Assembly (NCBI GenBank): GCA_963848415.1
Contig: CAWKDN010000001.1
Span: 3,168,535-3,232,534 of the forward strand
Source: CAVQBC01 sp963848415
GTDB taxonomy: Bacteria > Actinomycetota > Thermoleophilia > Solirubrobacterales > Solirubrobacteraceae
Direction of reading: 5' to 3'
DNA length: 64,000 nucleotides
Shown: positions 48,400 to 55,972 of the stretch, in pieces
Position numbering within the stretch: the first letter of the stretch is position 1
Layout: each line of letters begins with the position of its first letter
Translations under genes and position numbers: made by a program
The notes under the pieces: model-generated
What the model was told of the DNA's origin: nothing
Database searches by the model: none
The model's input: only the letters and a program-made list of their open reading frames with translations

Positions 48400-49281
48400 T
48401 CAGCCGGCGAAGCGCACGGCCGCGCGCGGCACCGACGTCACGTCGAACCCCTCCAGCAGCTCGGGCGGGCCGACGGCGCCCGGCTGTCCCAGCGAGCGCG
48501 CCAGCCAGGCCCGCACCGCGGCGGGCTCGAGCTGGCGCAGCGTGACCGCGCCGTGGCGCTTGGCCAGGCGCGTCCCGTCCGGCCCGAGCACCAGGCCGAC
48601 GTGCGCGTAGGCGGGCTCGGCGAGCCCGAGCAGGCGGGCGAGGAAGAGCTGGCGCGGGGTGGTCTCCAGCAGGTCGTCGCCGCGCACGACCTCGCCGATG
48701 CCCTGCGCGGCGTCGTCGACGATCGTCGCGAGGTTGTAGGCCGGCGCGCCGTCGTTGCGGCGCACCACGAAGTCGTCGACGGCGCCCTCGAAGCGCCCGT
48801 GCAGCCGGTCGGTGAAGGCGACCCGCGCCGCCCCGGCGCGGACCCGCAGGGCCGGCGGGCGCCCCTCGGCCAGCCGCGCAGCCCGCTCGGCGGCGGTCAG
48901 CCGCAGGCAGGTGCCGGGGTAGGCGCCCTCTCCAAGCGGGCCGTGCGGCGCCGAGGCGGCCATGCGGATCTCGGCCCGCGTGCAGAAGCACTCGTAGGTG
49001 TTCCCGGCGACCCGCAGCGCCTCGATCGCCTCCTCGAAGAGCGCCAGGCGACGCGACTGCCAGGTGACCTCGCCGTCCCAGTCGAGCCCGATCGCCGCCA
49101 GGTCGGCCAGCTGGGCCTCGGCGACTCCGGGGCGCACGCGGCCGGTGTCGAGGTCCTCCATGCGGACCTCGAAGCGCGCTCCCTGCGAGCGGGCGAACAA
49201 CCACGCCAGCAGCGCCGTGCGCAGGTTGCCGAGGTGCAGGACGCCGGTCGGGCTCGGAGCGAAGCGCCCGTCGGCGCTCAC
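48400..49281 (-). CDS. gluQ: Glutamyl-Q tRNA(Asp) synthetase
   Basis: GluQ-RS (293 aa) activates Glu and attaches it to queuosine at position 34 of tRNA-Asp. The class I signature is FAPSPTGVLHLGNLRTALLA at the N-terminus (GVLHLGN for HIGH), and the KMSKS-like motif is LAKRHGAVTLRQL near residue 240. A Cys-rich zinc site is visible in YECFCTRAEIR with a later C in YPGTCLR. The anticodon-binding domain of GluRS is absent, as expected. GTG 49281 overlaps the rmlC stop (GTGA). Its own stop abuts that of the convergent coiled-coil gene with no spacer (TGATCA). Confidence 0.93.
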   Translation of the reverse strand: MSADGRFAPSPTGVLHLGNLRTALLAWLFARSQGARFEVRMEDLDTGRVRPGVAEAQLADLAAIGLDWDGEVTWQSRRLALFEEAIEALRVAGNTYECFCTRAEIRMAASAPHGPLGEGAYPGTCLRLTAAERAARLAEGRPPALRVRAGAARVAFTDRLHGRFEGAVDDFVVRRNDGAPAYNLATIVDDAAQGIGEVVRGDDLLETTPRQLFLARLLGLAEPAYAHVGLVLGPDGTRLAKRHGAVTLRQLEPAAVRAWLARSLGQPGAVGPPELLEGFDVTSVPRAAVRFAG

Positions 49282-49832
49282 ATCCGGAAGGGCAGCGTGT
49301 CGGCCACCTCGGCCAGCGTCGGCGCCGTGCGGTCGCGCTCGGAGGAGCGCAGCTCGAGGTGCTCGGGCCAGTTGATGGCGACCGCGGGATCGTCGAAGCG
49401 GATGCCCGCCTCGGTCGCGGGGTCGTAGACGCTCGTGACCTTGTAGACGAAGTCGGCCAGCTCGGAGAGGACGCAGAAGCCGTGGCCGAAGCCGACGGGG
49501 ATCCACAGCTGGCGGCCGCGCTCGTCGTCGAGCTCGATCGCCTCCCACTCGCCGAAGGTGGGCGAGTCGCGGCGCAGGTCGACCACGACGTCGAGCACGC
49601 GGCCGCGGGCGCAGCGCACCAGCTTGCCCTGGCCCGGCGAGGTCTGGAAGTGGATCCCGCGCACCGTGCCGCGGCCGGAGCGCGAGTGGTTGTCCTGCAC
49701 GAAGGCGTCGGGGATGCCCAGCTCGCCCCAGCGGTCCGAGCGCCAGGTCTCCACGAAGAACCCGCGCTCGTCCCCGTGGACGTCGGGGGCGACCAGGACC
49801 GGTCCCTCCAGGCGTGTCTGCACCTGCTCCAT
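49278..49832 (-). CDS. rmlC: dTDP-4-dehydrorhamnose 3,5-epimerase
   Basis: RmlC cupin epimerase (184 aa), third step of dTDP-L-rhamnose synthesis. Family features are ERGFFVETWR near residue 24, DNHSRSGRGTVRGIHFQ near 47 with the catalytic His, VDLRRDSPTFGEW near 83, PVGFGHGFCVLSE near 108 and FVYKVTSVYDP near 125 with the catalytic Tyr. ATG 49832 gives the normal N-terminus; an in-frame ATG-like start 21 codons earlier would overlap the RpiR leader. The other rml genes are not in the window. It is cotranscribed with gluQ. Confidence 0.94.
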   Translation of the reverse strand: MEQVQTRLEGPVLVAPDVHGDERGFFVETWRSDRWGELGIPDAFVQDNHSRSGRGTVRGIHFQTSPGQGKLVRCARGRVLDVVVDLRRDSPTFGEWEAIELDDERGRQLWIPVGFGHGFCVLSELADFVYKVTSVYDPATEAGIRFDDPAVAINWPEHLELRSSERDRTAPTLAEVADTLPFRM

Positions 49833-49915
49833 GCCGGCCGTGGATGCTGACAGGACATCTCTGCGCGCGAGCGGTGAAGGAACCACGGTGGCCACCGTCG
49901 AAACCCCTGGGCGCC

Positions 49916-50797
49916 ATGCCGAGGACCGCGCCTACCGCCTCCGCCGCGTCTCCCGCCCGCGGACACCAGACCCTCTCCGCCTACATCGCCTCGCGCTTCG
50001 ACGAGTTCTCGCGCTCGCAGAAGGACGTCGCCCAGTACGTGGTCGACCACCTCGACGAGGTCGCCTTCCACACCGCCGAGGAGCTCGCCCGCCGCGCGAA
50101 CACCTCCTCCTCGACGGTCGTGCGGTTCTCCCAGGCGCTTGGCTTCGAGGGCTTCCCGGAGCTGCAGGAGGCCGCGCGCGAGGAGTACCGCCACCACCAT
50201 CGCCAGACGGGCACGAGCAACGGCCACGTCGAGCCCACGCCGTTGTTCTCGCTCGACCAGAACCCGTTCGAGGCCGCCGTGGCCGCCGACCACGTCAACG
50301 TCGAGGACACCGCGCGCAAGGTGTCGCGCTCGCAGGTCGAGGGCGCGATCGAGTCGATCGCCGCGGCCGAGAAGGTGCTGATCGCCGGCACCGACCAGAT
50401 GGCCTTCTTCGCCTCCTACCTGCGCCACCTGCTGATGCTGCTCGACATCCGCGCCGAGATCGCGGCGTCGCCGTCGCAGGAGGCGCTCTCGCGGCTCGGG
50501 CGGATCGACGAGCGCACGCTCGTGGTCGGGCTGAGCGCCGGGCGCCCGCATCCGCTGGTGGTGCGCGCGATGAAGATCGCCCGCCATCGCAAGGCCGCCA
50601 CGCTCGCGATCGTCGACGCGACGCTCTCGGAGGTCTCCAAGCTCTCCGAGCGCACGCTGTACTACTCGTCGAACTCGCCCGCCTTCGTGCGCTCGCACAC
50701 CGGTCTGCTGTCGGTCATCCAGGCGCTCGCCTACGGCGTCTACGCCCGCGACGCCGCGCAGTACGACGACCGCATCAAGGCGTTCCGGCTCAAGTAG
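49916..50797 (+). CDS. MurR/RpiR-family transcriptional regulator
   Basis: RpiR-type regulator (293 aa). The N-terminal HTH_6 domain spans LSAYIASRFDEFSRSQKDVA to TAEELARRANTSSSTVVRFS and LGFEGFPELQEAAR (residues about 20-90). The C-terminal SIS sugar-phosphate-binding domain includes EKVLIAGTDQMAFFASYL near 152 and TLVVGLSAGRPHPLVVRAM near 200. RpiR proteins sense phosphosugars and control sugar catabolism or, sometimes, B6 or rhamnose genes. It is divergent from rmlC and lies 74 nt before pdxS. ATG 49916 is used; no ribosome-binding site is evident. Confidence 0.92.
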   Translation: MPRTAPTASAASPARGHQTLSAYIASRFDEFSRSQKDVAQYVVDHLDEVAFHTAEELARRANTSSSTVVRFSQALGFEGFPELQEAAREEYRHHHRQTGTSNGHVEPTPLFSLDQNPFEAAVAADHVNVEDTARKVSRSQVEGAIESIAAAEKVLIAGTDQMAFFASYLRHLLMLLDIRAEIAASPSQEALSRLGRIDERTLVVGLSAGRPHPLVVRAMKIARHRKAATLAIVDATLSEVSKLSERTLYYSSNSPAFVRSHTGLLSVIQALAYGVYARDAAQYDDRIKAFRLK

Positions 50798-50854
50798 CCC
50801 GCGGGGCGCACGCCGGGCTCGCGGTTTGGACTCGGCGGTCGCCCCGGGCGCGGC

Positions 50855-50860
50855 TATCCT
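50855..50860 (+). promoter_or_regulatory. Candidate -10 (TATCCT) for pdxS
   Basis: TATCCT lies 11 nt before the pdxS ATG. There is no Shine-Dalgarno in the gap, so a very short leader or leaderless transcript is likely. A TTGGAC at 50826 is 23 nt upstream, too far for a standard -35. Confidence 0.4.
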
Positions 50861-50871
50861 GGCTGGCGACC

Positions 50872-51756
50872 ATGCGTGACGAGGCGACATTCCGTGTCAA
50901 GGCCGGCCTGGCCGAGATGCTCAAGGGCGGCGTGATCATGGACGTGGTCACCGCTGAGGAGGCGCGGATCGCCGAGGACGCCGGGGCCGTCGCCGTGATG
51001 GCGCTCGAGCGCGTCCCGGCCGACATCCGCCGCGACGGCGGCGTGGCCCGCATGTCGGACCCCTCCATGATCAAGGGCATCCAGGAGGCCGTGACCATCC
51101 CGGTCATGGCCAAGGCCCGCATCGGCCACTTCGCCGAGGCGCAGGTGCTGGAGGCGCTCGAGGTCGACTACGTCGACGAGTCCGAGGTCCTCACCCCGGC
51201 CGACGAGGCCAACCACATCGACAAGTGGGCCTTCAAGGTCCCCTTCGTGTGCGGCGCGACCAACCTGGGCGAGGCGCTGCGCCGGATCGCCGAGGGCGCG
51301 GCCATGATCCGCTCAAAGGGCGAGGCCGGCACGGGCGACATCGTCGAAGCCGTTCGCCACATGCGCAGGATCACGGGCGACATCAAGCGCCTGACGATGC
51401 TCGACGACTCAGAGCTCGCCACGGCCGCCAAGGAGCACGGCGCCCCGTTGGACGTCGTGCGCACCGTCGCCCACGACGGCAAGCTGCCGGTCGTGCTCTT
51501 CTGCGCCGGGGGCATCGCCACCCCGGCCGACGCGTCGCTGATGATGCAGCTCGGCGCCGAGGGCGTGTTCGTCGGCTCGGGCATCTTCAAGTCCGACGAC
51601 CCGGCCCCGCGCGCGGCCGCGATCGTCGAGGCGACCACGCACTTCCAGGACCCGCTGCGCGTCGCGACCGCGTCCGAGGGCCTCGGCACCGCGATGGTGT
51701 CGCTCGAGACGCGCAAGCTCGAAGAGCGCCAGCTGCTCGCCAACCGGGGCTGGTAG
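50872..51756 (+). CDS. pdxS: Pyridoxal 5'-phosphate synthase subunit PdxS
   Basis: PdxS (294 aa) builds PLP from ribose 5-phosphate, glyceraldehyde 3-phosphate and ammonia supplied by PdxT. The sequence is almost invariant: GLAEMLKGGVIMDVVTAEEA, RIAEDAGAVAVMALERVPAD, the active Lys in IPVMAKARIGHFAEAQVLEA, and DESEVLTPADEANHI. The ATG 50872 start gives the expected short N-terminus. pdxT follows 2 nt after the stop. Confidence 0.98.
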   Translation: MRDEATFRVKAGLAEMLKGGVIMDVVTAEEARIAEDAGAVAVMALERVPADIRRDGGVARMSDPSMIKGIQEAVTIPVMAKARIGHFAEAQVLEALEVDYVDESEVLTPADEANHIDKWAFKVPFVCGATNLGEALRRIAEGAAMIRSKGEAGTGDIVEAVRHMRRITGDIKRLTMLDDSELATAAKEHGAPLDVVRTVAHDGKLPVVLFCAGGIATPADASLMMQLGAEGVFVGSGIFKSDDPAPRAAAIVEATTHFQDPLRVATASEGLGTAMVSLETRKLEERQLLANRGW

Positions 51757-51758
51757 CC

Positions 51759-52349
51759 GTGGCGGCGCAAGCCGCGCCCCGCGTCGGCGTGCTCGCCCTG
51801 CAGGGCGACTTCGCCGCCCACGTGCGGATGCTCGCAGCACTCGGCGCCGACCCGGTCGAGGTGCGCCTCCCGGCCGACCTCGACGGGCTCGAGGGGCTCG
51901 TCATCCCCGGCGGCGAGTCGACGACCATGACGCTCGGGATCGAGCGGGAAGGGCTCGCGGACCCGCTGCGGGCGCTCGCGCGTTCCGGAATGCCCGTGCT
52001 CGGCACCTGCGCGGGGATGATCCTGCTCGACCGCGAGCACCTCGGCGTGATGGACATGACCTGCGCCCGCAACGCCTTCGGGCGCCAGGTTCGCTCCTTC
52101 GAGGCCGACCTGGAGATCCCCGGGGTCGCGGGGCCGCCCGTCCGTGCCGTCTTCATCCGCGCCCCGTGGGTCGCCTCGCACGGCGACGCGGTCGAGATCC
52201 TCGCCTCCGTCGACGGCCATCCCGTCGCCGCCCGCCAGGACGAGCTGCTGGTGATCTCCTTCCACCCCGAGATCGCGGGCGAGGACCGGCTGCACGCGCT
52301 CTTCCTCGACCGTGTGCGGGCCACCCGCGCCGTACGCCAAGCCGCCTGA
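51759..52349 (+). CDS. pdxT: Pyridoxal 5'-phosphate synthase glutaminase subunit PdxT
   Basis: Class I glutamine amidotransferase (196 aa) that feeds ammonia to PdxS. The N-terminus is VGVLALQGDFAAHVRML, the Gly-rich segment LVIPGGESTTMTLG is near residue 46, the nucleophile Cys is in PVLGTCAGMILLDRE near 80, and the His-Glu pair is in LLVISFHPEIAGEDRLHALF near 170. Start GTG 51759. The histidine phosphatase gene begins 1 nt after its stop, so the transcript continues. Confidence 0.97.
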   Translation: MAAQAAPRVGVLALQGDFAAHVRMLAALGADPVEVRLPADLDGLEGLVIPGGESTTMTLGIEREGLADPLRALARSGMPVLGTCAGMILLDREHLGVMDMTCARNAFGRQVRSFEADLEIPGVAGPPVRAVFIRAPWVASHGDAVEILASVDGHPVAARQDELLVISFHPEIAGEDRLHALFLDRVRATRAVRQAA

Positions 52350-52350
52350 C

Positions 52351-53007
52351 GTGCCCGACTTCTCGCTGTACTTCGTCCGCCACGGCGAGTCGGTCGCCAA
52401 CGTCCACGACCGCGAGCGCACGCGCGCGCCGGAGGACGCCGACCGGCTCTCCGAGCGCGGCTGGGAGCAGGCGCGCGGGCTCGGGCGACGGCTCGAGTCC
52501 GAGGGGCTCGAGCTGATCGTCGCCAGCCCGATGCGCCGCGCGCAGGAGACGGCGGCGGGCATCGCCGAGGTGCTCGGGCTGCCGGTCGAGACCGACGACG
52601 AGCTGCACGAGGTGCGCCAGTCGCGGGCGTTCTACGACGCCTCGCCGGACGGCGGCGCGCACGCCACGCTCGCGTGGATGCCGGGCGCCGCGCCCGACTA
52701 CGCCGAGCCGGGCGCCGAGTCCTTCGCCGCCATCGTCGGCCGCGTCCGCCGCGTCCGCGAGCGCCTCGAGGCGCACGCCGCCGAGCGCCGTGTGCTCGCC
52801 GTCAGCCACTATGGCTTCCTGCACTTCTTCCTCGGCGACACGCTGTTCGACGAGGACTTCGCGCCGGGGCACGTGGTCGCGCTCTACCAGGCGGGCCACG
52901 CCAACACCGGCATCAGCATCTTCGAGCACCACGACGAGCGCCGCATGGACGGACTGGACTTCTCCGGCTGGACCCTGACCACCTGGAACGACCGGGCGCA
53001 CCTGTGA
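52351..53007 (+). CDS. Histidine phosphatase family protein
   Basis: Intact branch-1 histidine phosphatase (218 aa). The catalytic RHG is in LYFVRHGESVANVHDRERTR at the N-terminus, the second Arg in IVASPMRRAQETAAG near 60, the Glu in DDELHEVRQS near 85 and the second His in VLAVSHYGFLHFFLG near 150. GTG 52351 is 1 nt after pdxT and the stop overlaps the aldo/keto reductase gene (GTGA). Its place between pdxT and an oxidoreductase hints at a vitamin B6-related phosphate ester, but sequence cannot show this. Confidence 0.92.
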   Translation: MPDFSLYFVRHGESVANVHDRERTRAPEDADRLSERGWEQARGLGRRLESEGLELIVASPMRRAQETAAGIAEVLGLPVETDDELHEVRQSRAFYDASPDGGAHATLAWMPGAAPDYAEPGAESFAAIVGRVRRVRERLEAHAAERRVLAVSHYGFLHFFLGDTLFDEDFAPGHVVALYQAGHANTGISIFEHHDERRMDGLDFSGWTLTTWNDRAHL

Positions 53008-53954
53008 CCCCGGCGCTGCGGTCCCTGGGGAGGACCGGCCTGCGCGTGAGCTCGCTCGGGCTCGGGCTGGCGGCGCTCGGCCGCCCGGCCTACATCAACC
53101 TCGGCCATGACGCCGACCTCGGCGAGGACAAGAGCGTCGCGGCGCTCCAGGCGCGGGCGCACGCCGTGCTCGACGCGGCTTACGCGGCCGGCGTGCGCTA
53201 CTACGACGCCGCGCGCTCCTACGGCCGCGCGGAGGCGTTCCTCGCGAGCTGGCTGGCCGCGCGCTCGCCCGAGGACGTAGCGGTCGGATCGAAGTGGGGC
53301 TACGAGTACGTCGGCGACTGGCGGCTGGACGCCGACACGCACGAGGTCAAGGACCTCAGCGCCTCCCAGCTGCGCCGCCAGCTGGCCGAGACGCGGGCGC
53401 TGCTCGGCGACCGGCTCGGGCTCTACCAGATCCATTCGGCCACGGTCGACAGCGGCGTCCTGGAGGATCCCGACGTGCGCGCCGAGCTCGACGCGCTGCG
53501 GGCGACCGGCGTGGCGATCGGGATCTCGACGACCGGCGCCGACCAGGCCGGCACGATCGACCGCGCGCTGGCGGTCGGTGGCTTCGACACCGTGCAGGCG
53601 ACCTGGAACCTGCTCGAGCCCTCCGCCGGCCCGGCGCTCGAGCGCGCGCACGCGGCGGGCCTGGGGATCATCGTCAAGGAGGCGCTCGCCAACGGGCGCC
53701 TGACGGCCCGCGGCGGGATCGCGGCGCTCGACGACGCGGCCGCCCGGCGCGGCACGACGCCCGACGCGCTGGCCATCGCCGCCGTGCTCGCCCAGCCGTG
53801 GGCGGACGTCGTGCTCAGCGGCGCGGCCACCGCCGCGACGCTGCAGAGCAACCTCGCCGCCGGCGAGCTCGACTGGGAGGACGGTGGGCTCGGCGCACTC
53901 GCGGAGCCACCCGAGGCCTACTGGGAGCGCCGCGGCGACCTCCCCTGGCGCTGA
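53004..53954 (+). CDS. Aldo/keto reductase
   Basis: AKR-superfamily NADPH-dependent oxidoreductase (316 aa). The N-terminal strand is LRSLGRTGLRVSSLGLGLAA. The tetrad is visible as Asp and Tyr in GVRYYDAARSYGRAEAFL near 59, Lys in VGSKWGYEYVGDW near 96 and His in LYQIHSATVDSG near 145. The cofactor-binding C-terminus is present. It overlaps the phosphatase gene by 4 nt. In the pdxST transcript a pyridoxal reductase-type function is conceivable (inference); many AKRs are promiscuous. Confidence 0.92.
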   Translation: MTPALRSLGRTGLRVSSLGLGLAALGRPAYINLGHDADLGEDKSVAALQARAHAVLDAAYAAGVRYYDAARSYGRAEAFLASWLAARSPEDVAVGSKWGYEYVGDWRLDADTHEVKDLSASQLRRQLAETRALLGDRLGLYQIHSATVDSGVLEDPDVRAELDALRATGVAIGISTTGADQAGTIDRALAVGGFDTVQATWNLLEPSAGPALERAHAAGLGIIVKEALANGRLTARGGIAALDDAAARRGTTPDALAIAAVLAQPWADVVLSGAATAATLQSNLAAGELDWEDGGLGALAEPPEAYWERRGDLPWR

Positions 53955-53963
53955 GCGTCGCTC

Positions 53964-54908
53964 GTGCTCGGCGCGGACCCACGGCAGACGACCGCCGAGA
54001 ACTACCGGCGCTTCTCCCGACACGCCGCGGCGGGCAAGTCGCCGCTGTACGCCGAGCTGACCGCGCGCATCGCCGACGACGCCGAGCTGCTCGGCTTCCT
54101 GGGCGAGCTGCCGCCGGCCAAGCGCCAGCCCAACCTGCTGCTCGGGGCGGTGCGCTTCCTCTACGGCACCCAGTTCGACTACGCCGCCTTCCGCGCGGCC
54201 GTGCTCGACCAGCGGGACGCCGTCGCGGCGGTCATGCAGCGACGGCGCACGCAGACCAACGAGCCCGCGCGCTGCGCGATCCTCCTGCCGCTGCTGGCGC
54301 GCTTCAAGCAGCCGCTCGCGCTGCTCGAGGTCGGCGCCGCCGCCGGGCTGTGCCTGCTGGGAGATCGCTACGGCTACGCCTACGGCGGCCATCGCGTGGG
54401 GCCGCAAGAGGTCGTGTTCCCGTGCGAGCCGCGCGGCGCGGTCCCGCTCCCGGACCGGCTGCCTGAGATCGCGTGGCGGGCCGGCATCGACCTCGAGCCG
54501 GTCGACCTCGCGGCCGCCGAGGACGTCCGCTGGCTGGAGGCACTCGTCTGGCCGGGACGGCCCGACCGCCTCGACCGCCTGCGGCTCGCGATCGCGATCG
54601 CCCGCCGCGACCCGCCGCGCATCGTGCGCGGCGACCTGCTCGACCGCCTCGAGGACGTCGCCGCCGAGGCCCCGCGCGACGCGACGCTCGTCGTCTTCCA
54701 CACCGCAGTGCTCGCCTACCTCGGCGACGAGCAGCGCGCCGAGTTCGCCCGCCGGGTGCGCGAGCTGGACGCGGTGTGGCTCGCCAGCGAGGCCCCGGGC
54801 GTGACGCCGGGGGTCGCGGCGGCGGGCGAGGCGGGCTTCGTGCTCGCCCACGACGGGCGCGCGGTCGCGCGCTGCGACTCCCACGGTGGCTGGCTCGAGT
54901 GGCTGTGA
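53964..54908 (+). CDS. DUF2332 family protein
   Basis: DUF2332 protein (314 aa), a family of unknown function frequent in actinobacteria. Typical features are AENYRRFSRHAAAGKSPLYA near residue 12, FLGELPPAKRQPNLLLGAVR, TQTNEPARCAILLPLL near 95 followed by PLALLEVGAAAGLCLLGDRY, which resembles a methyltransferase-like Gly-rich loop, and DATLVVFHTAVLAYL near 240. It lies 9 nt after the aldo/keto reductase gene and is the last gene of that run. No activity is proposed. Confidence 0.9.
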   Translation: MLGADPRQTTAENYRRFSRHAAAGKSPLYAELTARIADDAELLGFLGELPPAKRQPNLLLGAVRFLYGTQFDYAAFRAAVLDQRDAVAAVMQRRRTQTNEPARCAILLPLLARFKQPLALLEVGAAAGLCLLGDRYGYAYGGHRVGPQEVVFPCEPRGAVPLPDRLPEIAWRAGIDLEPVDLAAAEDVRWLEALVWPGRPDRLDRLRLAIAIARRDPPRIVRGDLLDRLEDVAAEAPRDATLVVFHTAVLAYLGDEQRAEFARRVRELDAVWLASEAPGVTPGVAAAGEAGFVLAHDGRAVARCDSHGGWLEWL

Positions 54909-54925
54909 GCCCGGCGCGGCGCGCG

Positions 54926-55018
54926 TCAGCGCGCGCGGTCGAAGCCCGTGGCGGCGGCCCCGTCGCGGTAGGAGAGCGCGGGGTAGATCGTCTGGTGGGC
55001 GGTGGTCGTCTGGCTCAT
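54926..55018 (-). pseudogene. Truncated VOC/PhnB-like gene remnant (30 codons)
   Basis: From ATG 55018 the frame reads MSQTTTAHQTIYPALSYRDG, continues AAATGFDRAR and stops. TIYPALSYRDGAAA is the first strand and helix start of PhnB-like VOC proteins, whose usual continuation (a helix ending near AFGF) is missing. So this is the 5' end of a VOC gene whose remainder has been deleted. Its promoter-like TAGCGT (55026-55031), 7 nt upstream of the ATG, is still intact. It lies next to an AraC regulator of a type often paired with such genes. Confidence 0.55.
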
Positions 55019-55063
55019 GGCCGCCACGCTACGCCGGCCGCCCCGGCGCGGATTGGACGGATG

Positions 55064-55972
55064 TCATCCGGCGAGGCTCGCGACGCCGCCCTCGTCGGGC
55101 AGCAGGCTCGCCAGGTAGCCGCTCGGGGTCGTGCCGGCGAAGGCGCGGAAGTCGCGGTTGAAGTGCGCCTGGTCGTAGTAACCGGCGTCGAGCGCCAGCG
55201 GCCCCCAGTCCTCGCCGGGCGCCGCCTCGAGCGCCCGCACCACCCGCCGGAAGCGCAGGATCCGCGCCATCGCCTTCGGCGGCAGCCCGAGCTCGCGCCG
55301 GAAGCCGGCGGACAGGTGCTGCCGGCTGACGCCCAGCTCGGCGGCCAGCGTCGCCACGCCGAGGCGGCCCTCGCTCGCCGCCAGCCGCCGCCACGCCCAC
55401 TCGATGCTCGCCACCGGGCGTGGCGCCCGCTCCAGCCGGCGCTCCAGCGCGGCGCCGAGCAGCGCGAAGCGCGTGCCCCAGTCCGGCGCCGCCTGCAGCC
55501 GGTCGGCCAGCCGCGCCGCGCCCGGCCCGAGCACGTCGGAGAGCTCGACGGTGCGGTTGGCCAGCTCGTGCATCGGCACGCCGAGCAGCCGGCGCGCGCC
55601 GAACGGCGTCAGGTCGACCTCGATCCCGCGCTGATGGCCCGGCGAGGTCACCTCGGCCGGACCGTCGTAGAGGCCGGCCACGAACGAGGTCAGCTCGACC
55701 GGCCCCGTCGCCTGCCGCGGGCCGGCGACGCGGATGGGCGGGCCGAAGCCGACGATCAGCGTCACGTCGGTGCCCGGCAGCTCGAGGCGCCGGGTGAAGC
55801 CGGGGGTGTCCTCCTCGTAGCCGCAGAACTGCCGCACGTGCCGGCGCAGGGCCGGGCCGGGGCGGCCGAAGGCGAGCTCCCAGGCGCCGAGCGCCGAAGC
55901 GTGGCGCACCACCCGCACGCCCGCCGCCGGCGCCGCCGCGGCGACGGTGGCCGGCTCAGACCACGAGGCCAT
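55064..55972 (-). CDS. AraC-family transcriptional regulator
   Basis: AraC/XylS-type regulator (302 aa). The N-terminal ligand region includes LRRHVRQFCGYEEDTPGFTR and a DUF6597-like segment (VDLTPFGARRLLGVPMHELA near 118). The C-terminal double helix-turn-helix shows LGVATLAAELGVSRQHLSAG near 205 and DWGPLALDAGYYDQAHFNRD near 258, followed by RAFAGTTPSGYL. Its ATG lies inside the end of the P5C dehydrogenase gene (17-nt overlap), so it is likely cotranscribed with proline catabolism, although its target may instead have been the deleted VOC gene. Confidence 0.92.
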   Translation of the reverse strand: MASWSEPATVAAAAPAAGVRVVRHASALGAWELAFGRPGPALRRHVRQFCGYEEDTPGFTRRLELPGTDVTLIVGFGPPIRVAGPRQATGPVELTSFVAGLYDGPAEVTSPGHQRGIEVDLTPFGARRLLGVPMHELANRTVELSDVLGPGAARLADRLQAAPDWGTRFALLGAALERRLERAPRPVASIEWAWRRLAASEGRLGVATLAAELGVSRQHLSAGFRRELGLPPKAMARILRFRRVVRALEAAPGEDWGPLALDAGYYDQAHFNRDFRAFAGTTPSGYLASLLPDEGGVASLAG

